In this document: positions 1-6,316 of the stretch, piece by piece | Layout: every line of letters starts with the position of its first letter | Position numbering within the stretch: the stretch's first letter is position 1 | Source: Verrucomicrobiota bacterium | GTDB lineage: Bacteria; Verrucomicrobiota; Verrucomicrobiia; Chthoniobacterales; UBA10450 | Reading direction: 5' to 3' | DNA: 11,726 nucleotides | Assembly: GCA_003218525.1 (NCBI GenBank) | Contig: QHNU01000021.1 | Span: forward strand, 1 to 11,726 | Notes under the pieces: model-generated | Databases searched by the model: none | Seen by the model: the letters and a program-made list of their open reading frames with translations, nothing else | Told to the model about the DNA's origin: nothing | Made by a program: the position numbers and the translations under genes

Positions 1-250
1 CCTAGGGCGCCGCAGCGCGGGATCGACTCCAGTGGAACAATCGAAGATTTTGCCTCGTGTCATCCCACCATCTCTGTTTAAATGCATCGATGCGAGCGAG
101 CGCGACATTATCAACACCCTGGGACCTCAACGCGGCCGCGATTGAAGCCGTGGGAACATGCGGATACAAGATTCTTTTGGCGCCTGTGTTTGGAGATGTG
201 GTGCTAACGCTTGGCGTTCGCCTCAAACGCAGCGCGATCTCCCTCTTCTT
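1..250. other. left edge, no gene assigned
   Basis: I see no recognisable gene here. Open frames cross this stretch on both strands, including one running off the left edge on the - strand from about 226, but none gives a protein I recognise and none has a convincing start context. The + strand frame starting at base 1 stops at about 90 and the frame starting at base 2 stops at about 141, so either could be the end of a gene lying to the left. The promoter of the receiver gene should lie here, but I could not pick out a clear -35/-10 pair. Confidence 0.4.
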
Positions 251-652
251 ATGCCTAGCGTATTGATCATCGAAGATGATGCGGATAGTCGGCGAGGGAT
301 CGTTAAACTATTCGAGAAGGAAGGTTGGAAGGTTTTGGAAGCGGGAGACGGCGATACCGGAGTGGACATAGCCGTTCAGCAGCGGCCGGAACTCATTTTG
401 TGCGACTTATTGATGCCAAAGTTCAATGGCTTTCAAGTTTGTCGTACGATCCGGCAGCAACTCCAGCCGACAAAGATCATCGTTGTTTCCGGACGAGATT
501 ATGCAGTCGATCGGACGAGCGCATTAGAGGCTGGAGCCGACGAATATTTGCTCAAGCCGATCACATGGGAAGTTCTGAACCGATCACGTGGGAAGTTCTG
601 TGTGACGCGATCGATCGACTCCTGCCAGAACTTCCGCATCGACCGACCGTGA
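251..652 (+). CDS. CheY-like response regulator receiver domain (C-terminus frameshifted)
   Basis: This encodes a 133-residue receiver domain, the phosphorylated module of two-component systems, acting in the cytoplasm. Seen: acidic pocket Asp9/Asp10 after the first beta strand (VLIIEDD), phosphoacceptor Asp52 in LILCDLLMP, switch Ser80 in VVSG, and the conserved Lys102 in YLLKP. The ATG at 251 is preferred because the domain starts immediately after it, although no Shine-Dalgarno sequence is visible. The last about 25 residues, after TWEVL, are not receiver-like. They arise because a 23-bp tandem duplication (557-602) shifts the frame, so the final helix is replaced by an unrelated tail ending at a TGA at 650-652. 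The correct last helix (VLCDAIDRLLPE) is found in the next frame, fused to the downstream hydrolase. The receiver assignment is secure; whether this truncated product folds or signals is unknown. No histidine kinase is in the window. Confidence 0.85.
   Translation: MPSVLIIEDDADSRRGIVKLFEKEGWKVLEAGDGDTGVDIAVQQRPELILCDLLMPKFNGFQVCRTIRQQLQPTKIIVVSGRDYAVDRTSALEAGADEYLLKPITWEVLNRSRGKFCVTRSIDSCQNFRIDRP
557..602 (+). repeat. 23-bp imperfect tandem duplication (frameshifting)
   Basis: The 21-base block at 557-577 recurs at 580-600 with one mismatch (ACATGG against ACGTGG), giving a repeat period of 23. Because 23 is not a multiple of three, the duplication changes the reading frame between the receiver and the hydrolase. 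Both copies encode PITWEVL, but in different frames. The first copy also contains the ATG at 565 that opens the hydrolase frame, and the second copy lacks it. Confidence 0.95.
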
Positions 653-1602
653 CAAAGTCCGCCTCGGAGCCTCGGTCGGTGCCGCCCCGTGTGAAACTGT
701 GGGGCGTGCGCGGTTCGCTTCCATTGCCAGGACCGACGACTCTTCGTTATGGAGGTAATACCAGCTGTGTAGAAGTGCGCGTGGACGGCGAGATCATCAT
801 CCTCGATGCTGGAACCGGAATTCGCGGACTGGGTCTTGCCTCGGAAAAGGAATTTGGATCGCAATCGATCAAATTAACGCTCCTGATCACTCACACGCAT
901 TGGGACCATATCCAAGGGTTGCCTTTCTTTGCCCCCGCCTACAACAGGAAGAACCTCATTCGTATTTTGGGTTATGAAGGGGCGCGCGCGGGCCTGGGTT
1001 CGATCCTTGCCGGCCAAATGGAGACGCCGTTTTTCCCCGTCAGTTTACGGGAACTGCCGAGTCATCTCGTGATCGAAGAGCTTAAGGAAATGGAGTTTCA
1101 CATTGGCAAAGTTAAGGTGCAGGCAAAGTTCGCCAATCACCCTGGTATTTGCGCCGGGTATCGGCTCTTTACCAGCGCCGGATCGATCGCCTACATGCCG
1201 GACAATGAACCGTACGAACCTCTCAAGATGCAACTCGCTGCTCGCAATGGGATTAGCGGGGCTGAGGCACGCGATTTTGCAGCGACTGAACGGGGTAAAA
1301 TGGTGGATTTTCTCAGCGATTGCGACGTGGCCATCCTGGACGCGCAATACACGGACGAAGAATATCAGCAGCATGTCGGATGGGGTCACAGTTCGCTCAG
1401 CAGTGTTGTCTCGCTCGCCCTCGATGCGGACGTCGGCAAGCTTTTGCTTTTTCACCATGATCCAAGTCATGATGATGAAATGATCGACCGAATGGTCGAG
1501 CAGGCTCGGTTATTAGTTCTTAAAAGCGGGAAGACGTTAATGATCGACGGAGCGCGTGAAGGCGCGGAGATTCTGCTCGAAGCAAAAAAAGCGGCTAAGT
1601 AA
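565..1602 (+). CDS. MBL-fold metallo-hydrolase, formerly the output domain of the receiver gene
   Basis: A 345-residue protein when read from the ATG at 565. It carries a complete metallo-beta-lactamase-fold metal site: HTHWDH (His110, His112, Asp114, His115), His192 in FANHPG, Asp259 in ILDAQY and a His in LLLFHHDP (297/298). The fold begins at VKLWGVRGS and includes YGGNTSCVEV and LDAGTG, a pattern shared with RNase Z/PhnP/phosphodiesterase-like hydrolases. The substrate cannot be read from sequence, but a phosphoester is likely. The first about 25 residues are the displaced last helix of the upstream receiver, so the ancestral product was one receiver-hydrolase protein. An alternative start is GTG at 649, which overlaps the receiver stop as GTGA and could allow translational coupling. 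Neither start has a good Shine-Dalgarno. The same frame is open further upstream, but that part is only a shadow of the receiver. Confidence 0.85.
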   Translation: MGSSEPITWEVLCDAIDRLLPELPHRPTVTKSASEPRSVPPRVKLWGVRGSLPLPGPTTLRYGGNTSCVEVRVDGEIIILDAGTGIRGLGLASEKEFGSQSIKLTLLITHTHWDHIQGLPFFAPAYNRKNLIRILGYEGARAGLGSILAGQMETPFFPVSLRELPSHLVIEELKEMEFHIGKVKVQAKFANHPGICAGYRLFTSAGSIAYMPDNEPYEPLKMQLAARNGISGAEARDFAATERGKMVDFLSDCDVAILDAQYTDEEYQQHVGWGHSSLSSVVSLALDADVGKLLLFHHDPSHDDEMIDRMVEQARLLVLKSGKTLMIDGAREGAEILLEAKKAAK

Positions 1603-1637
1603 GCGGGCTGGTAGCGCTCCACATCGCACTCCCGTCA

Positions 1638-1669
1638 TTCCGGGTCTGATTCGGATTAAGACCCAGGAA
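1638..1669. terminator. possible terminator hairpin between converging transcription units
   Basis: An inverted repeat pairs TTCC-GGGTCT (1638-1647) with AGACCC-GGAA (1659-1669), with one bulged A at 1665 and an 11-base loop. It lies between the hydrolase stop at 1602 and the 3' end of the - strand tRNA at 1695, where a bidirectional terminator would be expected. No T-run follows on either strand, so it may equally be a dispersed palindromic element. Confidence 0.4.
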
Positions 1670-1694
1670 CGCATTCCCTTACGAAGGAAGAAGC

Positions 1695-1767
1695 GCGCCC
1701 GTGGGGATTCGAACCTCAAACCTTCTGATCCGTAGTCAGATGCTCTATCCAGTTGAGCTACGGGCGC
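1695..1767 (-). tRNA. tRNA-Arg (anticodon ACG)
   Basis: On the - strand a 73-base cloverleaf is visible. Acceptor strands GCGCCCG and CGGGCGC pair fully. The D arm is GCTC/GAGC. The anticodon stem TCTGA/TCAGA encloses the loop CTACGGA, giving anticodon ACG, which reads CGU and, when A34 is deaminated to inosine, CGC/CGA. The T loop is TTCGAAT on a stem TGAGG/CCCCA with one A-C mismatch. No CCA is encoded. The rest of the structure is canonical, so the gene is probably functional. Confidence 0.95.
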
Positions 1768-1778
1768 TGAGAGAGCGC

Positions 1779-1807
1779 TAATTTGCGGAGGAAGGTTTGA
1801 GCGTCAA
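1779..1807 (-). promoter_or_regulatory. sigma70-type promoter for tRNA-Arg
   Basis: On the - strand, TTGACG (bases 1807-1802) is followed after exactly 17 bases by AAATTA (1784-1779). The -10 element ends 12 bases before the mature tRNA 5' end at 1767, a normal distance for a short leader. The -35 is strong and the -10 is weak. Confidence 0.45.
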
Positions 1808-1863
1808 CTAGTGGCCGATAGGTCGGACGGCACGTCCCGGAATCAGAGTACGCCCTACCTTTG

Positions 1864-3156
1864 TCAGTCCTTATACCAATCCGAACGTGTCAACGGCAGA
1901 TCGGCCCGGCCGTTAGTGCCGAGCTTTGCCAATAAAGTTTGATAGACGGCAATATGACCCCGACGGAAGCCATGACCACAGCCAGCGAGATAAAGTCGCC
2001 AGACCCGATAGATCTCCTCAGGAACCAACGCGAGTGCGGCGCTGTGCCGGGCTTCGAGCCGCCGCAGCCAATGTTCCAGGGTGAGCCCGTAGTGTTCTCG
2101 CAGATTTTCTACGTCGCGAACCTCAAAGCCGGACGATTCGGCGGCTCGCAATAGGATAAAGAGAGGCGGAATGTCACCTTCTGGAAAAACGTAGCGTTCA
2201 ATGAAAGACTCGTTGGCGTGGCTGCCGGGCCGCGGAATAATGCCTTCGCCAATTGCTTGGTTCATAAAAACGCCGCCCGGTTTGAGCACACGCCGCCCGA
2301 TTGCAAAATAATTTGGCAGGTGTTCGCGGCCGACGTGTTCTGCCATACCGATACTGACAAGTGCGTCATAACGATCAGGCTCGGCCGGGAGATTGCGATA
2401 ATCGCAGACGAAAACTTTCACGCTCGCGTCTAGACCCGCTTCCCTGACACGGGCCTGCGCCCACTCCGCCTGTCGCTTGCTCAAAGTGATACCGACAGTC
2501 TGAACACCGAAATGTTTCGCGGCGTAAATGACAAACGCGCCCCATCCACAACCGATATCGAGCAAACGTTGCCCGGGGCGGAGCCGCAACTTGCGGCAAA
2601 GATAATCGAGCTTCTGTTCCTGCGCATCATCGAGATTATCGCTGGGCGAGTGGAAATAAGCGCATGAATAAACCATGCCATGGCCGAGCCAGAGATGATA
2701 AAAGTCGTTCGACAAATCGTAATGAAACCTCACGGCTTCGCGATCACGCTCGATCGAGTGTTTTTCGCCGCGACGTTTCAGGAGCTGTCTCGCGCTCCGT
2801 ATCGTAGACACTTCGGGAACGCGTAAGAGGAGAACTGCCATTTTCAATTTTTGTTTCCAGTTCCGAAGCTGGCCGAGCAAGACATCCGAGACTTCGAAAG
2901 CGGTTGCGATGTCGCCTTCGATATCGAAGGCGTTGCGCAGATACGCCTCCGCCAGGCCGACTTCGGTTCCTGCCGAAAACATCTGAGCGAGTGCGCCGGA
3001 GTGCTGCAAAACGAGCGTCGCGGGCCGCGGCCGATCATCGGGCCAAAGCAGACCATTCCATAACCGAACAGCCATTTGATCTGAGGTTTGCCCGAGAAAC
3101 TGCTCCAAAATATGGATCGTTCGTTGTTGGACAACTTCCGGACTAATTCCGCGCAT
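1864..3156 (-). CDS. cfa: cyclopropane-fatty-acyl-phospholipid synthase family methyltransferase
   Basis: A 430-residue SAM-dependent enzyme of the CFA synthase family, which adds a methylene group from S-adenosylmethionine across double bonds of membrane phospholipid acyl chains. Seen: N-terminal lipid-binding region (about 1-130), then HYDLSNDFY (145-153), YSCAYF with Cys165 (aligned by eye to a bicarbonate ligand), SAM motif LLDIGCGWG (198-206), GITLS (222-226), EHVG with Glu273, RYVFPEGDIPP (321-331) and AGCGHGF with Cys393 near the end. Length is slightly above that of E. coli Cfa. At the position usually occupied by His in the LHTIG/LNHGI motif this protein has Gln300 (FMNQAIG), so a related lipid methyltransferase activity cannot be excluded. 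The ATG at 3156 has no clear Shine-Dalgarno. A remnant reading frame ends 16 bases upstream. Confidence 0.9.
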   Translation of the reverse strand: MRGISPEVVQQRTIHILEQFLGQTSDQMAVRLWNGLLWPDDRPRPATLVLQHSGALAQMFSAGTEVGLAEAYLRNAFDIEGDIATAFEVSDVLLGQLRNWKQKLKMAVLLLRVPEVSTIRSARQLLKRRGEKHSIERDREAVRFHYDLSNDFYHLWLGHGMVYSCAYFHSPSDNLDDAQEQKLDYLCRKLRLRPGQRLLDIGCGWGAFVIYAAKHFGVQTVGITLSKRQAEWAQARVREAGLDASVKVFVCDYRNLPAEPDRYDALVSIGMAEHVGREHLPNYFAIGRRVLKPGGVFMNQAIGEGIIPRPGSHANESFIERYVFPEGDIPPLFILLRAAESSGFEVRDVENLREHYGLTLEHWLRRLEARHSAALALVPEEIYRVWRLYLAGCGHGFRRGHIAVYQTLLAKLGTNGRADLPLTRSDWYKD

Positions 3157-3172
3157 CTTGAAGTCTAACGCG

Positions 3173-3337
3173 CTATTGGATTGCGATCAGTTTCTTCGAC
3201 TCCTCTACGAGTTTCTCGAATCGCGGATCGCAGCGCAAGAAATCCCAGAATGGATACAGACGCCCCTTGCCGGTCACTTGATAGGCAATATATGTTTTCC
3301 TACTGCGCCCGTAGTTCATTTCTGGCCGTAAGCTCAT
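3173..3337 (-). pseudogene. composite remnant: cyclase/hydrolase-like head joined to TPR-protein-like tail
   Basis: A 54-codon open frame that looks like gene debris. Its first half (Y-G-R-S then YIAYQVTGKG) resembles the extreme N-terminus of alpha/beta-hydrolase/adenylate-cyclase fusion proteins (typical pattern YARSG...IAYQV.GDG). Its second half (FWDFLRCDPRFEKLVEESKK) matches the C-terminal tail common in TPR, cyclase and kinase proteins of soil bacteria (WDPLR.DPRFEKL). Hundreds of intervening codons would be missing, so an internal deletion is the simplest reading. It ends 16 bases before the cfa start. It could also be a real small protein; the family resemblance is from memory. Confidence 0.5.
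3193..3239 (-). repeat. copy 1 of a 47-bp degenerate repeat (DPRFEKLV tail)
   Basis: This block aligns without gaps to 4417-4463, with 37 of 47 bases identical by hand count. Both copies, read on the - strand, encode R-DPRFEKLV-x-x-SK. The repeat therefore reflects homologous coding remnants, not a regulatory motif. Confidence 0.7.
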
Positions 3338-3424
3338 GATTGGCTCACGCGGAATTTAGGACGAAGCGATACATCGGTGGGACTGTGGCAAATTTCCAGA
3401 AACATCTGTAATCCGCGCGATCTA

Positions 3425-4171
3425 ATGAAATACGACTGGAAAGATGCGGGCGAGGAATGGTCGGCGCCGTGGGGAACTTCGGCAGCGCAATGGTTTAGCG
3501 CCATTCTTCCGCGCATTCGTGATTGCCTCCCGACGGGAACGATCTTGGAAATCGCGCCGGGTTTTGGGCGGTGGACACACTATCTCAAAGATTACTGCCA
3601 GGAGCTGTGGATTGTTGATCGCGTCGATGAGTGCATCGAAGTGTGTCGCCGTCGTTTTGCCGCTGACTCGCACGTACGCTGTTATCTGAATGATGGCCTC
3701 TCATTATCGATGTTTCCAGACGCTTCGATCGACTTCGTGTTTAGTTTCGATTCCTTCGTGCATACGAAACGCGAGGTGGTCGAAGGGTACCTGCGCCAAT
3801 TGGGAACCAAACTGAAACCTGGTGGCAAAGGTTTTATTCATCATTCCAATCTCGGAGAATATGCCAGCTCGCCACGCGAACGGCTTCCGCAAACAATGAG
3901 AAAACTGCTGAGGAAAGCGAGAATCCTGGATTGGGAGCACCATCGCAATCCGAGCATGAGCGCTGACTTGTTTCGAGCGTTGTGCCTGCGCTACGGTTTA
4001 CAATGTGTAAGGCAGGAGCTGATCAATTGGCGCGGCCGCCGGTTGATCGATTGTTTTTCTTTATTCACGCGAAGCGCTTCGGATGATCGAAAGCCGACAC
4101 ACATAATTCGAAACCCGAAATTCATGCGCGAAGCTGCGCTTATCCGTCAGAAATCGCGAATCCGAAGCTGA
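3425..4171 (+). CDS. class I SAM-dependent methyltransferase
   Basis: A 248-residue protein from the ATG at 3425. Seen: SAM-binding motif I LEIAPGFGRWTHYL (41-54), the following strand LWIVDR with the acidic residue expected to bind the SAM ribose, then LNDGLSLSMFPDASIDFVF, FSFDSFVHTK and KLKPGGKGFIHHSN. This matches a methyltransferase family often found in polysaccharide or glycan loci, which suggests a sugar or glycan substrate, but the substrate is inferred only. The frame can be extended to a GTG at 3377 (264 residues); the ATG is preferred because YDWKDAGEEW is near where relatives begin. The base-rich C-terminus is unremarkable. It diverges from cfa and precedes a glycosyltransferase, though a 394-base gap argues against a tight operon. 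Confidence 0.8.
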   Translation: MKYDWKDAGEEWSAPWGTSAAQWFSAILPRIRDCLPTGTILEIAPGFGRWTHYLKDYCQELWIVDRVDECIEVCRRRFAADSHVRCYLNDGLSLSMFPDASIDFVFSFDSFVHTKREVVEGYLRQLGTKLKPGGKGFIHHSNLGEYASSPRERLPQTMRKLLRKARILDWEHHRNPSMSADLFRALCLRYGLQCVRQELINWRGRRLIDCFSLFTRSASDDRKPTHIIRNPKFMREAALIRQKSRIRS

Positions 4172-4336
4172 CGAATCGGAGATCTTCCTCAGTGCGCAAC
4201 GCATGTATGGAATCACTACCGAATCGGCTGGACTCATCGCGTACAGATTTTCAGCGGCTCTATTAGTTCTACAACAACTTGTTCATTGTTAGCGACCAGC
4301 TGTGGGCCGTTCTGCCGATTTCGAGTTGCACTGAAA

Positions 4337-4483
4337 TCATCTCAAATTGCTCACGCTGCTAAATTGGTTCCAGGCAGCCATGCTCCAGCAACAAGTTCGG
4401 CACAACATGACCGGTCTCTTCGACTGCTTTACGAGCTTTTCAAAACGCGGATCACGGCGAAATGGATTTAAAGAAAATATCAT
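4337..4483 (-). pseudogene. decayed 3' end of a TPR/cyclase-type protein gene
   Basis: A 48-codon - strand frame contains NPFRRDPRFEKLVKQSKRP, a degenerate version of the WDPLR.DPRFEKLVEESK tail seen at 3173-3337. After the tail the frame runs on into Cys/Trp-rich sequence with no family resemblance, so the original stop has been lost. Upstream the expected TPR-like sequence is not open. The 47-bp core at 4417-4463 aligns with 3193-3239. Confidence 0.45.
4417..4463 (-). repeat. copy 2 of the 47-bp degenerate repeat (DPRFEKLV tail)
   Basis: Partner of 3193-3239, same orientation, 1,224 bases away, lying on the other side of the methyltransferase gene. The shared CGCGGATC and TCTTCGACT blocks are exact. 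The differences are mostly transitions, as expected for diverging coding remnants. Confidence 0.7.
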
Positions 4484-4565
4484 TAAACGTGAACGGACGG
4501 GCAAAGCACACCGCCACCCGGCCGGATTTTTAACTCTTCCAACCGAAGTCGATTAACGCTCGAAT

Positions 4566-5753
4566 TTGTCTGCCGTTGAGCGTCCCTCCGACACGGGCGA
4601 TTCTAATGGTGTGACTGTGTTTCTCGGCTGCGGATTTGCCGCGAAATATCGTGAAGGCGGGGGTGTTTTGTCGGTGCCATTACAATGGATGCTTGGCCTG
4701 CGACGGCTAAACCTCGACGCAATCTGGCTCGAGATTTTTCCGGGAACCGGAGATGAGCAGACCGATCAAGCTGCAATCCGAGGTTTTCAGGCACAACTTC
4801 GAGTCCATGGATTGACGAAAAGATATTGTCTGCTCTACCAGCCGCGCCCGAATGATTCGCATGATTTCGACCAAATGCATTGTTTCGGAATCAGCCGAGC
4901 CGATTTACTGAACCGATTGGCCGGTCCCAATACGCTGCTGAATCTGAGCTACTCCGTTCATCCGCCTCTGCTGTTGGAATTCGAACGCCGTATTTTTTGC
5001 GATCTCGATCCCAGCGAAATTTTTTATTGGATGACGAAGATCGAAATGGGGCAATCGACCCATCACGAATTTTGGACAATCGGTTTAAATGCCGGGGCGG
5101 CAGATTGCAAGCTGCCGAAGTCGATGCTCCGGTGGAAGACGTTTTTTCCGCTCGTCGATACCGAGCTGATCAAGCCGGAGCTGATGCCACGGATCACGAA
5201 ATTCACCACGATCGGACAATGGTATTGGGGTGGGGCGGTAGAAGTGGACGGCAACTTTCCCGATCTTTCCAAGAAATATGCGTTCGAAAAATATCTCGAT
5301 CTGCCGGCGCGAGTGGAGAACGCGCGTTTTGAGTTGGCCATGAACATCTCTGACGACGATCCAGAGCGTGAGCGCTTGGCCAATCACGGCTGGCACCTGG
5401 TCGATCCGCATCGCGTAACAAGAACAGCGCGGCGGTATCAGCGCTATGTCGCATCGGCCAGCGCTGAATTCACTGCGATCAAAGGCGTCGATGTGTCCTG
5501 GCGGACGGGGTGGTTAAGCGATCGCGCCGCAGTTTTTCTGGCCATGGGCCGGCCTGTGATCACCGAGGATACGGGTGCAACGGGACATTTGCCTCGGCAA
5601 AATGGATTCCGATTTGTGTGCGATCTCCAATCGGCCACGAAGGCCGTGCAAGAGGTGATCGGAGACTGGCATTGGTTTTCACAGATTGCCCGGGAGACTG
5701 CTGTCGAAGTGTTCGATTCAACCAAAAACCTGCGGAAGATCCTTCAGATTTGA
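4566..5753 (+). CDS. GT-B type glycosyltransferase-like protein
   Basis: A 395-residue protein with a two-domain glycosyltransferase look. The N-terminal domain opens with VFLGCGF and GGGVLSVPLQWMLGLRRL (31-48), the pattern of a GT-B first Rossmann unit. The C-terminal domain carries SASAEFTAIKGVDVSWRTGW (297-316), LSDRAAVFLAMGRPVITEDTG (317-337) and a closing helix EVFDSTKNLRKIL, matching the nucleotide-sugar side of a family found in envelope glycan loci. Donor and acceptor are unknown. The first possible start is TTG at 4566; GTG at 4611, just before VFLGCGF, is a credible alternative. Neither has a Shine-Dalgarno. It sits downstream of the methyltransferase and 76 bases before the pterin dehydratase. 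The partial gene at the right edge ends in a related C-terminus. Confidence 0.75.
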   Translation: MSAVERPSDTGDSNGVTVFLGCGFAAKYREGGGVLSVPLQWMLGLRRLNLDAIWLEIFPGTGDEQTDQAAIRGFQAQLRVHGLTKRYCLLYQPRPNDSHDFDQMHCFGISRADLLNRLAGPNTLLNLSYSVHPPLLLEFERRIFCDLDPSEIFYWMTKIEMGQSTHHEFWTIGLNAGAADCKLPKSMLRWKTFFPLVDTELIKPELMPRITKFTTIGQWYWGGAVEVDGNFPDLSKKYAFEKYLDLPARVENARFELAMNISDDDPERERLANHGWHLVDPHRVTRTARRYQRYVASASAEFTAIKGVDVSWRTGWLSDRAAVFLAMGRPVITEDTGATGHLPRQNGFRFVCDLQSATKAVQEVIGDWHWFSQIARETAVEVFDSTKNLRKILQI

Positions 5754-5829
5754 TGTCGACGGAATGTCGTTCCGAACGATCCGAATCACCGTTTGCAAAA
5801 CAAATTTCGGGTGTTACTCGTTTGCCGTA

Positions 5830-6114
5830 ATGGCCGACCTGATCAAAGCCGATGAGCTGAAAAATCGCTTGAAGAAGATCCCGGAATGGGAGCTGGAAAA
5901 AAAGCATATCGAGCGCACTTTTGAGTTCGATGATTTTACCGATGCCATCGATTTTGTGAATGCGGTCGCGGAAGTAGCAGACGAGGAGGAGCATCATCCC
6001 GATATTGACATTCGCTATAACAAGGTGCGTCTCGTTCTTTCGACCCACAGCAAAGGCGGTCTGACCGATCTCGATTTTGCGTTGGCCGAGCGAATCGATA
6101 CGCTGTCGGAGTAG
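5830..6114 (+). CDS. 4a-hydroxytetrahydrobiopterin (pterin-4a-carbinolamine) dehydratase
   Basis: A 94-residue cytoplasmic enzyme, about the usual length of the PhhB/PCD family, which dehydrates 4a-hydroxytetrahydropterin to regenerate the cofactor of aromatic amino acid hydroxylases; some members act in molybdopterin or transcriptional roles. The family signature is complete: EEHHPDI with His55-His56-Pro57, Tyr63 (IRYNKV), His73 in STHSKGGLT and Asp82 before the last helix. The N-terminal part (IPEWELEKKHIERTFEFDDF) is also typical. The ATG at 5830 is chosen because MADLIKADEL matches family starts, though the frame is open further upstream and overlaps the glycosyltransferase. No phenylalanine hydroxylase gene is nearby, so the pterin pathway served is unknown. 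Confidence 0.93.
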   Translation: MADLIKADELKNRLKKIPEWELEKKHIERTFEFDDFTDAIDFVNAVAEVADEEEHHPDIDIRYNKVRLVLSTHSKGGLTDLDFALAERIDTLSE

Positions 6115-6118
6115 GGCT

Positions 6119-6256
6119 TTGGGTCAATCCTGGAGGCGGCAGCTCGTCGGCGCGATCATCACTCTCCTGTTTGTGCTGGCGGTGTGGAAATTTATCGATT
6201 GGCGGATGCGCCCGCCTCCGCCACCAGCGCGTCCCGCGCAGACCAGGACGCCCTGA
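6119..6256 (+). CDS. small single-pass membrane protein, 45 residues
   Basis: An unrecognised small gene starting at TTG 6119, four bases after the dehydratase stop. A GGAG at 6109-6112 lies six bases before the start, one of the few good ribosome binding sites in the window. The product begins with a short basic segment (SWRRQ), then one hydrophobic helix (about residues 9-26: LVGAIITLLFVLAVWKFI), then a basic, proline-rich tail (RMRPPPPPARPAQ). The positive N-terminal flank suggests an inside-N orientation with the tail outside, but the charges on both sides make this uncertain. Translational coupling to the dehydratase is likely. It could be a chance frame; the RBS, spacing and clean amphipathic layout argue otherwise. 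Confidence 0.5.
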   Translation: MGQSWRRQLVGAIITLLFVLAVWKFIDWRMRPPPPPARPAQTRTP

Positions 6257-6316
6257 CCGACGAGGCCTCTGCCTGAGGCGCCAACTGGCTTCCCTTTTCG
6301 GCATTCGGCACCGGCG

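Larger units (their letters stand above)
4172..4565. other. 394-bp intergenic region with gene debris
   Basis: No intact gene is visible. The centre (4337-4483, - strand) holds a degraded coding remnant annotated separately. The remainder has no hairpin with a T-run and no clear promoter. The promoter for the glycosyltransferase at 4566 should lie at its right end, but I could not assign one. Confidence 0.6.

Noticed and set aside
325..556. Upstream part of the long open frame that contains the hydrolase
   Set aside because: This part overlaps the receiver in another frame and shows no domain. It is only the out-of-frame shadow of the receiver before the duplication.
1045..1470. Long antisense open frame opposite the hydrolase, and similar antisense frames opposite other genes
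   Set aside because: They lie opposite well-supported coding sequence, show no recognisable domains and fit codon-shadow frames.
3305..3318. Match to the first 14 bases of the tRNA-Arg (GCGCCCGTAG then TTCA)
   Set aside because: One mismatch in 14 bases and no further cloverleaf. It lies within the coding remnant, where the bases encode N-Y-G-R, so coincidence is likely.
5760..5774. Hairpin CGGAA/TTCCG after the glycosyltransferase stop
   Set aside because: The stem is only five base pairs and has no T-run, so it is not credible as a terminator.
6265..6279. Hairpin GCCTC/GAGGC between the small membrane protein and DUF5069
   Set aside because: The position suits a terminator, but the stem is short and the T-rich stretch is about ten bases away. 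Not strong enough to annotate.
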